From NCBI GenBank assembly GCA_019116245.1, contig DXCC01000006.1:34855-98854 (forward strand): a DNA stretch of 64,000 nt. Reading direction: 5' to 3'. The notes under the pieces were generated by a model. The model was not told where the DNA came from. It ran no database searches and saw nothing but the letters and a program-made list of their open reading frames with translations. This stretch comes from Candidatus Tidjanibacter faecipullorum (GTDB taxonomy: Bacteria > Bacteroidota > Bacteroidia > Bacteroidales > Rikenellaceae). Positions 26,009 through 35,911 of the stretch are shown piece after piece. The position numbers were made by a program, and so were the translations under genes. Each line of letters begins with the position of its first letter. The first letter of the stretch is position 1.

Positions 26009-26815
26009 TCAGGCCTTCTGCTGCGGGATGTCGGGCGGAAAGACGATGTCGCCCACCTGGTCGATCACCTTGCGGGCGGCCCGGTAGCCGATGTCGAAAA
26101 TCTCCCGGCCCCGGTCGAGCTGGGTGTTACCGTAGGCCTCCAGCCCCTCCGGTTCGATCAGCATGTCGGCGGCGCGGCGGTCGTTCAGAATGTTGCTGTG
26201 CGACATCAGGTGGTAGGTGCGCATCAGAATGCCGAGCATGTTGTGGCGGTAGTCTCGAGAGGGGACAATGTGGCTCAGATTGATGGCCACCACCTTGTCG
26301 CACTGGCAGCGCAGCACCGAGACGGGCAGGTTCTGCAGCACGCCGCCGTCCACATAGTGGTCGCCGTCGATCGTGATGGGGGCGAAGAGGCCCGGCATGC
26401 AGCACGAGGCGGCGATGCGCGGAGCGATCGCTCCGTCGCGGAAGTGAACGCTCCGGCCTGTGTCGAGGTTGGTGGCCGTGACCACGAGCGGAATGGAAAG
26501 CTCCTCGATGCGTCGTACGGAGAGGTTTTCGGAGAGGAAGTCATCGAAGTTGTCCAGATCCATCAAGCCGCCCCGCATGCGGGTCAGGCTGGTGAAACTG
26601 CCGAACTCCCGGCTTAGGAAGAGGTCGAGGATTTCGGCCGGTGTGCGGCCGTCGGCCAGAAAGGCGCCGGCCACGGAGCCGATGCTTACGCCGGCGATGA
26701 TGTCGGGGCGGATGCCCCGTTCGAAGAGGGCCTGCAAAGCGCCCAGGTGGGCGTATCCCTTGATGAAACCGCCGCTGAGGGCGAACCCGGTCTTGTAGTG
26801 TGCTTCTGCTTCCAT
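26009..26815 (-). CDS. patatin-like phospholipase
   Basis: A 268-aa patatin-family lipid acyl hydrolase. The oxyanion motif is GFALSGGFIKGYAHLGAL, the nucleophile Ser44 lies in GVSIGS, and the catalytic Asp is in YVDGGVLQNLPV near residue 160. There is no signal peptide, so it is cytoplasmic or delivered otherwise. Members cleave phospholipid or lipid ester bonds. The start at 26815 begins MEAEAHYKTGFALS. The C-terminal EIFDIGYRAARKVIDQ is usual for bacterial relatives. Confidence 0.9.
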   Translation of the reverse strand: MEAEAHYKTGFALSGGFIKGYAHLGALQALFERGIRPDIIAGVSIGSVAGAFLADGRTPAEILDLFLSREFGSFTSLTRMRGGLMDLDNFDDFLSENLSVRRIEELSIPLVVTATNLDTGRSVHFRDGAIAPRIAASCCMPGLFAPITIDGDHYVDGGVLQNLPVSVLRCQCDKVVAINLSHIVPSRDYRHNMLGILMRTYHLMSHSNILNDRRAADMLIEPEGLEAYGNTQLDRGREIFDIGYRAARKVIDQVGDIVFPPDIPQQKA

Positions 26816-26848
26816 GCCATTGGGTGTCGGGGGAGTAGGGCCGACGGT

Positions 26849-26856
26849 TAAAGATA
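26849..26856 (-). promoter_or_regulatory. near-consensus -7 element (TATCTTTA) for the patatin gene
   Basis: One mismatch from TAnnTTTG, 34 nt before the start codon. Confidence 0.4.
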
Positions 26857-26977
26857 CGGTTTTTCTCTCCATCCGCGTGTCGGACGCCGGATAAATTGCT
26901 GTTGCCGGTTTGGACGGAAATCCGTACCTTGGCCGGACACAGGGCGGCGCACATGCCGCCTGGGAAACGGAAACACG

Positions 26978-28354
26978 ATGAAAAAATGGTATTTGTTGCT
27001 GGCGGCGGCCTGTTGCATGCCGCTGCTGGCCGGTGCGCAGGAGATTGCGGGGACGTGGCGCGGCACACTCGACCTCGGTGTCATGAAGATGGCGTTGGTG
27101 CTCCACGTCGAGCAGGAGGCCGACGGCCGGTACGTGACCCGCATGGACAGTCCCGATCAGGGAGCCCGGAATATTCCCATTGCCCGCACGTCGTTTGCCG
27201 ACGGTCGGTTTGCCCTGGCCGACGATGCCCTGCGGCTGGCCTATGAGGGTGAGTTGCAGGCCGATTCGCTGGTGGGTACCTTCCGGCAGAACGGGCTGGA
27301 GGTGCCGCTGACCTTTACGCGCGGTGCGGTCGAAAGACGGCGCCCCCAGGAGCCCCGGCCGCCTTATCCCTACCGCGTCGAGGAGGTGACCTTCCCCAAC
27401 GACCGAGCGGGCATTACGCTCTCCGGTACGCTGACCCTGCCGCAGGGCGAGGGGCCTTTCCCGGCCGTTGTGCTGGTGTCGGGATCGGGACCGCAGAACC
27501 GGGACGAGGAGTTGATGGGCCACCATCCCTTCCGGGTGCTGGCCGATGGGCTGACCCGTGCGGGGATTGCCGTGCTGCGCTATGACGACCGCGGGGTGGG
27601 TGGCTCGCAGGGCGTGTATGGAGAGGCGTCGCTGCAGGATTTTGCCGATGACGCCGCTTCGGCCATGGCCTGGTTGCGGCGTCAGTCGGCGGTCGATCCG
27701 CAGCGGGTCGGCGTGATCGGTCACAGCGAGGGGGCGATGATTGCCTACATGCTGGCCGGTGCATGCGGTGATGCCGATTTTGTCGTTGCCATGGCCGGAC
27801 CGGCCGTCCCGGGCCGTGAATTCCTGGCCGCGCAGCGCCGCCAGATCGGCGAAGCGATGGGCGTGCCGGAGGAGGTGCAGCGTCAGAACGACCAGATGAA
27901 CGAGGCCATGCTGGCCTTGTGCGACCGGTACGAGCCGGCGTTCCTGGCTGCCCATGCCGATTCGCTGGCGCAGACCTTGCTGCCGCCCGATTTCCGCGAC
28001 GATCCGCAGTCGCTCGACCAGATCCGGACGGGGCTGCTTCAGTGCGCCTCGCCGGAGATGCGTTCGCTGATCTCTTACGATCCGGACGATTTCCTGCCCC
28101 GCATCGCCTGTCCCGTGCTGGCGGTGGTGGGCAGTCGCGATCGGCAGGTGCCGCCCGAGGTGGTGGTCGAACCGCTCCGGGAGAGCGTCCCCGCATCGGT
28201 GCCGCTGACCATCGAGGTGTTCGAGGGGCTGAATCATCTTTTCCAGCCCTGCGAAACGGGCCTCCCGACCGAATACGGTACGATTGAGGTGACGATGGCT
28301 CCCGAAGTGCTGACGACGATCGCCGACTGGATCCGCACGGTGGCACTCCCGTAG
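26978..28354 (+). CDS. secreted alpha/beta hydrolase (serine hydrolase/peptidase-like)
   Basis: A 458-aa exported protein with signal peptide MKKWYLLLAAACCMPLLAGAQE. A beta-rich N-terminal domain (residues 23-115, beginning IAGTWRGTLDLG) is followed by an alpha/beta-hydrolase domain. This has VLVSGSGPQNRDEELMGHHPF, GIAVLRYDDRGVGGS and nucleophile Ser250 in GHSEGAM. The Asp is probably in VGSRDRQVP and the His in EGLNHLFQP. The architecture is common in Bacteroidetes as an uncharacterised secreted hydrolase or esterase; substrate unknown. Convergent with hemW. Confidence 0.85.
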   Translation: MKKWYLLLAAACCMPLLAGAQEIAGTWRGTLDLGVMKMALVLHVEQEADGRYVTRMDSPDQGARNIPIARTSFADGRFALADDALRLAYEGELQADSLVGTFRQNGLEVPLTFTRGAVERRRPQEPRPPYPYRVEEVTFPNDRAGITLSGTLTLPQGEGPFPAVVLVSGSGPQNRDEELMGHHPFRVLADGLTRAGIAVLRYDDRGVGGSQGVYGEASLQDFADDAASAMAWLRRQSAVDPQRVGVIGHSEGAMIAYMLAGACGDADFVVAMAGPAVPGREFLAAQRRQIGEAMGVPEEVQRQNDQMNEAMLALCDRYEPAFLAAHADSLAQTLLPPDFRDDPQSLDQIRTGLLQCASPEMRSLISYDPDDFLPRIACPVLAVVGSRDRQVPPEVVVEPLRESVPASVPLTIEVFEGLNHLFQPCETGLPTEYGTIEVTMAPEVLTTIADWIRTVALP

Positions 28355-28376
28355 CATACCGGCGACCGGAAAACAC

Positions 28377-28416
28377 GCAGGCGCCCTGTCGTAAGAATCA
28401 TCGACAGGGCGCCTGC
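28377..28416. terminator. terminator between convergent hydrolase and hemW genes
   Basis: A perfect 15-bp stem starting GCAGGCGCCC with a ten-base loop; TGTTTTA follows on the plus strand. Confidence 0.8.
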
Positions 28417-28434
28417 ATGTTTTAGGTATCGGGG

Positions 28435-29568
28435 TTACTCGTCGACGTAGAAGAGTTCGCTGATGATGTCGTTGGAGACCATGAAGCGTTCCGGAGGAAT
28501 GCGGTAGGTGTCTCCCTCGCGGACCAGTGCGCCGCTCTGGAGCAGCTTGCCGGCCATGTATTCGAAGTAGATCAGCGCCTGGGCGCCGAACCGGGACGTG
28601 AGTACCTCCCGGCGGATGCCGTCGCTGGTGCGCAGTCCCGTCATGATGTATTCGTTGTAGCGGTCGCGCGGTGAGAGGGTTTCGACGCTGTAGATGGTGC
28701 CGGTGCCTGCTCCGGCCAGGTAACCCTTCAGGTCGCTGGCCGCAAAGATGCGCCGTTGGCCGTCGTAGGAGTGGGCCGATGGCCCCAGCCCCAGGTAGGG
28801 GGTGCCGTCCCAGTAGGCGCTGTTGTGGCGCGAACGGCGGTTGTGGAGGGCGTAGTTGGAGATCTCGTAATGTTCGAAGCCGCCGTCGGTCAGGATCCGG
28901 TGGCAGAGCAGGTATTGCTCCTCGCACGCTTCGTCCGTGGCGGGCGTGAGCCGTCCCTCGGCGGCCATCCGCCCGAAAACGGTCCCCTCGGCGATGGTTA
29001 GGCAGTAGACCGAAATGTGCTGGACATTCAGCAGCAGTGCGCGCAGTACGTTCTGTTCCCACTCCCGCAGCGTCATGCCCGGAATGCCGAAGATCAGGTC
29101 GATCGACACGTTGCCGATGCCGGCATCCTGCACCCGGCGGACCGCATCGACGGCCTGGGCGGCCGTGTGGCGGCGCCCCATGAAGCGCAGGTCGCGGTCG
29201 ATGAAGGACTGGATGCCGAAGCTGATGCGGTTGATGCCGGTGGCCTTCAGGGCCCGAATCGTCGCATCGTTCACATCGTCGGGATTGGCCTCGGCCGTGA
29301 TTTCGGTGACGGCGTCGAGTGGCCACAGCGTGGCCGCCTTGTCCAGTACGCTCTGCAGAAACGAGGGGGGATAGACCGATGGGGTGCCTCCTCCGAAATA
29401 GACCGTGCGCAGCGGTTCGCCGGGGGCAAAGAAATCGCGGCGGAACTCCATCTCACGCTCCAGGGCATTGAAGTAGAGCGAGGGATCGATCAGCTGGGTC
29501 TGCTTGTAGAAGTCGCAGTAGTTGCAGCGGGTCTTGCAGAAGGGAATGTGGATGTACAGGGCGGACAT
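28435..29568 (-). CDS. hemW: HemW-like radical SAM protein (heme chaperone family)
   Basis: A 377-aa protein starting MSALYIHIPFCKTRCNYCDF, with the CxxxCxxC cluster at residues 11, 15 and 18, followed by TVYFGGGTPSVYPPSFL and EITAEANPDDVND. LKATGINRISFGIQSF is also typical of the coproporphyrinogen dehydrogenase-like family. The usual fourth Cys of HemN (CxxxCxxCxC) is absent, which separates HemW from the true oxygen-independent HemN. HemW binds heme and inserts it into respiratory enzymes. The C-terminal HemN_C-like domain contains NEYIMTGLRTSDGI. Confidence 0.9.
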   Translation of the reverse strand: MSALYIHIPFCKTRCNYCDFYKQTQLIDPSLYFNALEREMEFRRDFFAPGEPLRTVYFGGGTPSVYPPSFLQSVLDKAATLWPLDAVTEITAEANPDDVNDATIRALKATGINRISFGIQSFIDRDLRFMGRRHTAAQAVDAVRRVQDAGIGNVSIDLIFGIPGMTLREWEQNVLRALLLNVQHISVYCLTIAEGTVFGRMAAEGRLTPATDEACEEQYLLCHRILTDGGFEHYEISNYALHNRRSRHNSAYWDGTPYLGLGPSAHSYDGQRRIFAASDLKGYLAGAGTGTIYSVETLSPRDRYNEYIMTGLRTSDGIRREVLTSRFGAQALIYFEYMAGKLLQSGALVREGDTYRIPPERFMVSNDIISELFYVDE

Positions 29569-29807
29569 GACGGCCAGGGTTTGCGGTACTGTACGAAGTG
29601 CAGCAAAAAGCGTGCGAAATTAGCAAAAAAACGACACAAAACGTCGTCGCCCTGCGGCAGCCGTTCCCCGGGGAGCCGGCTTTCCCCGCTTCGGTCATAC
29701 TAAACGGCGCGGCGGCGCGTTCTTTTTGCGATCGGTCCGACCCTTGTCGCAGGGGCTGCGGCGAAAAAAACGATCGCCGGATGCTATACAAAAACGGAAT
29801 TAATGTA
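29569..29807. other. intergenic region between divergent hemW and pckA, no gene
   Basis: About 240 nt precede the pckA -7 element. Short open frames here have no family-like sequence. A GC-rich imperfect hairpin followed by TTCTTTTT occurs near 29704-29727. The hemW promoter should lie here, but only a one-off TAATTTCG was seen on the minus strand. Confidence 0.5.
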
Positions 29808-29815
29808 TATCTTTG
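29808..29815 (+). promoter_or_regulatory. -7 element (TATCTTTG) for pckA
   Basis: Exact TAnnTTTG match, 150 nt before the pckA ATG. It directly abuts the palindrome at 29821. Confidence 0.65.
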
Positions 29816-29820
29816 CGGCG

Positions 29821-29838
29821 TTGTTAGCCTGCTAACAA
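29821..29838 (+). promoter_or_regulatory. 18-bp perfect palindrome at the pckA start region (Rex-like operator)
   Basis: TTGTTAGC and GCTAACAA flank a central CT. The site begins 5 nt after the -7 element, so it covers the predicted transcription start, the classical position for a repressor operator. Its TTGTTA...TAACAA ends at 18-bp length match the published form of Rex sites (TTGTTAAnnnnTTAACAA). Assignment to Rex is inference. Confidence 0.6.
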
Positions 29839-29964
29839 TAATTGACGGTCGATCGGACCGGTCGTCGGACGGCGAAGCGAAGGATGCTCCGACCAGGTTG
29901 GACGGCGGAACGAATCCCGTTGAAAAGGAAGGTTTTAAGGTACATTCAATAAACAGAAAAGATC

Positions 29965-31578
<1,614 letters not shown>

Positions 31579-31603
31579 GCAACAGGAGATTGACAGGTTC
31601 TGT

Positions 31604-31640
31604 ATCGGGACGATCCGCAAGGGTCGTCCCGATCTGTTTT
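31604..31640 (+). terminator. intrinsic terminator of pckA
   Basis: ATCGGGACGA and TCGTCCCGAT pair with a ten-base loop, followed by CTGTTTTTA. Confidence 0.88.
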
Positions 31641-31743
31641 TATCGGGGCGGGGGCGGTCGGCGCATGTCGGGCGACGGAACAGCGGCCGAACGGGAGAGG
31701 GACGCCGGGTGAGGCGGAGTCATTTCGCAGCAGGATGGGGGCC

Positions 31744-31787
31744 GGGCGAAGACCGGGTGACGGCCGGGTGACGACTGGGTGATGGCC
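31744..31787. repeat. four imperfect 11-bp tandem repeats
   Basis: Units of the form GGGTGACGGCC follow each other with an 11-bp period (GGGCGAAGACC, GGGTGACGGCC, GGGTGACGACT, GGGTGATGGCC) between the convergent terminators of pckA and aspA. No gene covers them. Confidence 0.6.
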
Positions 31788-31812
31788 GGCAACGTACGCT
31801 TTTGCGGCACAG

Positions 31813-31846
31813 ACAAAAAAGAGCCGCACGAGGAATCGTGCGGCTC
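31813..31846 (-). terminator. intrinsic terminator of aspA
   Basis: On the minus strand GAGCCGCACGA and its complement form an 11-bp stem around a four-base loop, followed by six T residues. Confidence 0.92.
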
Positions 31847-31876
31847 CTGGCATGTCATCGGGCAGGCCCGACGGAC

Positions 31877-33310
31877 TTATTTGCGGAGGAACTTGCGGGG
31901 TTTCACCATGTTCTCCGGACGAAGGATGGTGTCGAGTTCCTCTTTGCTCATCAGCTTGTGCTCGAGAACCAGCTCGTAGACGCCGCGACCGCTCGTCAGC
32001 GCCTCTTTGGCCAGCATCGTCGAGGTTTCGTAGCCGAGGTAGGGGTTGAGGGCCGTTACCAGACCGATGCTGTTGTAGACCATGTTGCGGCAAACCTCGC
32101 GGTTGGCGGTGATGCCCGTCACGCATTTCTCACGCAGCGTGTTCATGGCGTTGCTCAGCATCTCGATGCTCTCGAACATGCAGTGCATGATGATCGGCTC
32201 CATAACGTTCAGCTCGAGCTGACCGGCCTCGGCAGCCATCGTGACGGTCGTGTCGTTGCCGATTACGCGGAAGGCAACCTGGTTGACAACCTCCGGGATC
32301 ACGGGGTTCACCTTGCCGGGCATGATCGACGAACCGGGCTGACGCGGCGGCAGGTTGATCTCGCTCAGACCGCAGCGGGGACCCGACGAGAGCAGACGCA
32401 GGTCGTTGCAGATCTTCGACAGTTTGATGGCCAGACGTTTCAGGGCCGAGGAGTTCATTACGTAGGCACCCGTATCGTTCGTGGCCTCGATCATGTTGGT
32501 AGCCACTACCATCGGCAGGCCGGTTACCTCGCGGAGGTATTTCTCGCAGATGGCCGGATAGTCGGGATCGGCGTTGATGCCCGTACCGATTGCCGTAGCA
32601 CCCATGTTCATCTCATAGAAGAGCTTGTAGTTCTCCTCCAGACGCTGGGTCTCTTCGGCGAGGTTGGCGGCGTAAGCCTCGAACTCCTGGCCGAGGGTCA
32701 TCGGCACGGCGTCCTGCAGCTGGGTGCGGCCCATCTTGATGACATCGGCGAACTCGGCGCCTTTGGCACGGAAGGCCTCGATCAGCAGGTTGAGCGACTC
32801 CTCCATCTTCTTGATGCTGCGGGCCAGCGCGATGCGGGCTGCGGTGGGGTAGGCGTCGTTGGTCGACTGGGAGAGGTTTACGTGGTTGTTCGGGTGGCAG
32901 TATTTGTACTCGCCTTTCTTGTGGCCCATCAGTTCGAGGGCGATGTTGGCGATCACCTCATTGGCGTTCATGTTGGTGGAGGTACCGGCACCGCCCTGTA
33001 CCATGTCTACTACGAACTGATCGTCGAATTTGCCGTCGCGTACCATGCGGCATGCCTTGACGATGGCATCGGCGATGGTCGGGTCGAGCAGACCGAGGTC
33101 GCGGTTGGCCAGAGCGGCTGCTTCCTTGACGTCGGCCAGTGCCTTGATGAATTCCGGGAAGAAGCACAGTTTTACGCGGCTGATGTGGAAGTTGTCAATC
33201 GCGCGCATGGTCTGTACGCCGAAATAGTACTCTTCCGGAACCTGCATGTAACCAATCAGGTCGTGTTCCTCACGGGTTTTGCCCGAAAGTTTGGCTGTCG
33301 TAATATCCAT
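31877..33310 (-). CDS. aspA: aspartate ammonia-lyase
   Basis: A 477-aa member of the fumarase/aspartase superfamily. The conserved loop with the catalytic Ser is GSSIMPGKVNPVIPEVVNQ. Earlier regions include GGAGTSTNMNANEVIAN and YCHPNNHVNLSQSTND, TGTGINADPDYP-like substrate loops, and QLQDAVPMTLGQEF. The EINLPPRQPGSSIMPG context and the GYMQVPEEYYFGVQTMRAIDNF opening favour aspartase over class II fumarase. The enzyme splits aspartate to fumarate and ammonia, feeding fumarate reduction to succinate. It faces pckA convergently, each with its own terminator. Confidence 0.92.
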   Translation of the reverse strand: MDITTAKLSGKTREEHDLIGYMQVPEEYYFGVQTMRAIDNFHISRVKLCFFPEFIKALADVKEAAALANRDLGLLDPTIADAIVKACRMVRDGKFDDQFVVDMVQGGAGTSTNMNANEVIANIALELMGHKKGEYKYCHPNNHVNLSQSTNDAYPTAARIALARSIKKMEESLNLLIEAFRAKGAEFADVIKMGRTQLQDAVPMTLGQEFEAYAANLAEETQRLEENYKLFYEMNMGATAIGTGINADPDYPAICEKYLREVTGLPMVVATNMIEATNDTGAYVMNSSALKRLAIKLSKICNDLRLLSSGPRCGLSEINLPPRQPGSSIMPGKVNPVIPEVVNQVAFRVIGNDTTVTMAAEAGQLELNVMEPIIMHCMFESIEMLSNAMNTLREKCVTGITANREVCRNMVYNSIGLVTALNPYLGYETSTMLAKEALTSGRGVYELVLEHKLMSKEELDTILRPENMVKPRKFLRK

Positions 33311-33377
33311 AACTATGGTTTGTTTAGAATAATATTAGTGGTCTTTCCTCGAGTGGCTTTTCTGTCACTAAAGTTCA

Positions 33378-33385
33378 CAAATGTA
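33378..33385 (-). promoter_or_regulatory. -7 element (TACATTTG) for aspA
   Basis: Exact TAnnTTTG match on the minus strand, 68 nt upstream of the aspA start, in the gap after the LptF/G gene. Confidence 0.55.
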
Positions 33386-33456
33386 ATGATTTTTGCGTGA
33401 GGTTCTTCTCTCGTCGGACAAAAAATGCAGTCGGCGCGTTCTGCGGGAGGCATCCG

Positions 33457-34581
33457 TTACTTGGGTGCTTTCTTGTAGAGATAGACCGCGACGAAGGCAT
33501 AGATGATGTTCGGCATCCACACCAGCAGGATCGGGGAGAAGAAGGTGCTGCTCTTGGCGAACTCGGCCGCGAACTTGCAGATCAGGATGTAGGAGAAGCA
33601 GAGTGCGATGCCGACACCGATGTGCAGGCCCGTGCCGCCGCGCACCTTGCGCGAGGAGAGCGACAGGCCGATGACCGTCAGCACGAAGGTGGCCATCGGG
33701 TAGGCGAAGCGGTTCTGGCGTTCCACCTCGAACATCGACACCATGTCGGATCCCTTGGCCTTCTGGTCGACGATGAAGCGGTTGAGCTGGCCGAAACTCA
33801 TGGTCTGGATGATATCCTCCAGCTTGCCCAGCTCGAGCACGTCGAGGTTGATCATCGTATCCAGCCGTTCGTGCTTTTCGAGGTGTTCGAGGTTGTTTTC
33901 GTCGAAGGTGCGGGTCATGTAGCGGTCGGCCGTCCAGCGTTTCGTCTCGGGGATGAAGGTGGCGTCCGAGGCTTCGAGCGAGGCGACCATGCGGCTGCCG
34001 TCGTACTGCTCGATGGCCAGGTAGGTGGCCTTTTCCGTGCGGCCGTTGTAGCCGCGGATGTAGGCGAAGGTGCCCGGATAGATCTGGCGGTAGATGTGGC
34101 GGTCGTAGCGCAGGTCGAGGTTCTTGTTCTTGTTGAGGTACTGGCGCTCGAATTCCACGCGGCGGGCGTTGGCGCCGGGGATCACCCACAGGTTCAGCGA
34201 CAGCGAGACGGCCGTGATGAACATGGCGCCCAGGAAGTAGGGCCACAGGATGCGCCGGAAGCTCACGCCGCTGGAGAGGATGGCGATGATCTCCGTCTGG
34301 TAGGCCATCTTCGAGGTGAAGAAGATGACCGCGATGAAGGTGAACAGGCCGCTGAACTGGTTGATGAAGTAGGGGATGAAGTTGAGGTAGTAGTCCAGGG
34401 CCACGACCTGCAGGGTGGCCTTGTTGGTGATGAAGTCGTCCATCTTCTCCACCGCGTCGAAGACGACGACGATGATGATGATGAGCGCGATGGCGAAGAA
34501 GTAGGTCCCCAGAAATTTCCGCAGGATGTAGCGGTCAAGGATCTTGAATCCGGGGAATTTTATGTTGTGTCGGCCTGCCAT
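33457..34581 (-). CDS. LptF/LptG-family permease (YjgP/YjgQ)
   Basis: A 374-aa inner-membrane protein. Three N-terminal helices (the first LGTYFFAIALIIIIVVVFDAV), a periplasmic beta-rich domain of about 170 residues and three C-terminal helices give the LptF/LptG layout. With LptB these permeases extract lipopolysaccharide from the inner membrane. Which of F or G it is cannot be decided from sequence; Bacteroidetes usually have a second copy elsewhere. It starts 30 nt after the tgt stop, so the two are co-transcribed, a pairing I recall as recurrent in this phylum. Confidence 0.88.
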   Translation of the reverse strand: MAGRHNIKFPGFKILDRYILRKFLGTYFFAIALIIIIVVVFDAVEKMDDFITNKATLQVVALDYYLNFIPYFINQFSGLFTFIAVIFFTSKMAYQTEIIAILSSGVSFRRILWPYFLGAMFITAVSLSLNLWVIPGANARRVEFERQYLNKNKNLDLRYDRHIYRQIYPGTFAYIRGYNGRTEKATYLAIEQYDGSRMVASLEASDATFIPETKRWTADRYMTRTFDENNLEHLEKHERLDTMINLDVLELGKLEDIIQTMSFGQLNRFIVDQKAKGSDMVSMFEVERQNRFAYPMATFVLTVIGLSLSSRKVRGGTGLHIGVGIALCFSYILICKFAAEFAKSSTFFSPILLVWMPNIIYAFVAVYLYKKAPK

Positions 34582-34611
34582 GTCTCTTGTCTACTGCCTG
34601 TCCGGACGAAG

Positions 34612-35739
34612 TTACAATCTCTGCATCAATTTTCCAACCATTTCGCGTTTCCACTCCGGGAAGGTGTCGTCGAGGATGCGGCGGCGCGCCTCGTCCACCA
34701 GCCACATGTAGAAAGCGATGTTGTGCAGCGAGGCGATCTGGGCGGCCAGCATTTCGCCCGAGACGGCCAGGTGGCGCAGGTAGGCCTTGGAGTAGAGCGT
34801 GTCGGCGAAACAGTGGCCCATCGGGTCGATCGGCGAGAAGTCGTCGCGCCACTTCTGGTTGCGGATGTTGATGATGCCTTCGCTGGTGAAGAGCATGCCG
34901 TTGCGCCCGTTGCGCGTGGGCATCACGCAGTCGAACATGTCCACGCCGCGGTCGATCGCCTCCAGAATGTTCACGGGTGTGCCGACCCCCATCAGGTAGC
35001 GGGGCTTGTCCTGCGGCAGGATGGCGTTGACCACCTCGATCATCTCGTACATGACGGGGGCGGGTTCGCCTACGGCCAGACCGCCGATCGCGTAGCCGTC
35101 GGCGCCGAACTGCTGGACGAAGCGGGCCGATTCGCTGCGCAGGTCGGGGTAGGTACACCCCTGTACGATGGGGAAGAGGGCCTGGTAGTGGCCGTACTTG
35201 GGCTGGGTCCGGGCGTACTGTTCGAAGCAGCGCTCCAGCCAGCGGTGGGTCAGCCGCAGCGATTTGGCGGCATAGTCGCGGGGCGAGTCGCCGGGAGGAC
35301 ACTCGTCGAACGCCATCATGATGTCGGCGCCGATGGTCCGCTGGATGTCCACGACCTTCTCGGGGTTGAAGAGGTGTTTCGAGCCGTCGATGTGGGAGCT
35401 GAAGCGGCAGCCCTCCTCGGTGAGCTTGCGGCACTGGGCCAGCGAGAAGACCTGGAAGCCGCCGCTGTCGGTGAGCATCGGACGGTCCCAGGTGCTGAAG
35501 CGGTGGACACCGCCAGCCTTTTCGATGATCTCCATGCCCGGCCGCAGGTAGAGGTGGTAGGTATTGGCCAGAATGATCCGTGCGCCGACCTCCTTCAGGT
35601 CGCGGTGGAAGATGCCCTTGACGCTGGCCGCCGTGCCGACCGGCATGAAGACGGGCGTTTCGATCGGGCCGTGGTCGGTTGTCAGCAGGCCTGCCCGGGC
35701 GTGGCTGCTCCGGGCGGTGTGTTCCAGGTGAAAGTTCAT
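34612..35739 (-). CDS. tgt: tRNA-guanine transglycosylase (queuine tRNA-ribosyltransferase)
   Basis: A 375-aa TIM-barrel enzyme that exchanges guanine-34 of GUN-anticodon tRNAs for preQ1. Family motifs are plain: TPVFMPVGTAASVKG, LANTYHLYLRPG, the active-site LTDSGGFQVFSL, GGLAVGE, VDMFDCVMPTRNGRNGMLF. The zinc site is unusual: where E. coli has CxCxxC followed by His, this protein has GHCFAD with a single Cys, although the later His (LHNIAFY) remains. A -7 element lies 44 nt upstream of the start. Confidence 0.95.
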   Translation of the reverse strand: MNFHLEHTARSSHARAGLLTTDHGPIETPVFMPVGTAASVKGIFHRDLKEVGARIILANTYHLYLRPGMEIIEKAGGVHRFSTWDRPMLTDSGGFQVFSLAQCRKLTEEGCRFSSHIDGSKHLFNPEKVVDIQRTIGADIMMAFDECPPGDSPRDYAAKSLRLTHRWLERCFEQYARTQPKYGHYQALFPIVQGCTYPDLRSESARFVQQFGADGYAIGGLAVGEPAPVMYEMIEVVNAILPQDKPRYLMGVGTPVNILEAIDRGVDMFDCVMPTRNGRNGMLFTSEGIINIRNQKWRDDFSPIDPMGHCFADTLYSKAYLRHLAVSGEMLAAQIASLHNIAFYMWLVDEARRRILDDTFPEWKREMVGKLMQRL

Positions 35740-35782
35740 GTGCGTGTCGCGGCCGCGCGAAAATGAGAGGCGGCCGAAGAAA

Positions 35783-35790
35783 CAAAGGTA
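35783..35790 (-). promoter_or_regulatory. -7 element (TACCTTTG) for tgt
   Basis: Exact TAnnTTTG match on the minus strand upstream of tgt and the LptF/G gene. Confidence 0.6.
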
Positions 35791-35874
35791 GGCATTTTCG
35801 GCCGAATCCCGCCGGAGGGTGCGGATCCCGGGGGCAGAAATATACGCCGCGATGGGAAATCACCGTTTTTTTGA

Positions 35875-35882
35875 TACATTTG
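35875..35882 (+). promoter_or_regulatory. -7 element (TACATTTG) for the Dpm1-like glycosyltransferase
   Basis: Exact TAnnTTTG match 29 nt before the ATG at 35912. Confidence 0.6.
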
Positions 35883-35911
35883 TTGACTGATCGGAACAAG
35901 GTTTTACCCCT

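Noticed and set aside
26009..29326. 1105-aa minus-strand open frame covering patatin, the hydrolase antisense and hemW
   Set aside because: Only its last 268 codons (from 26815) look like a protein, patatin. The rest is antisense or out of frame relative to hemW and the alpha/beta hydrolase.
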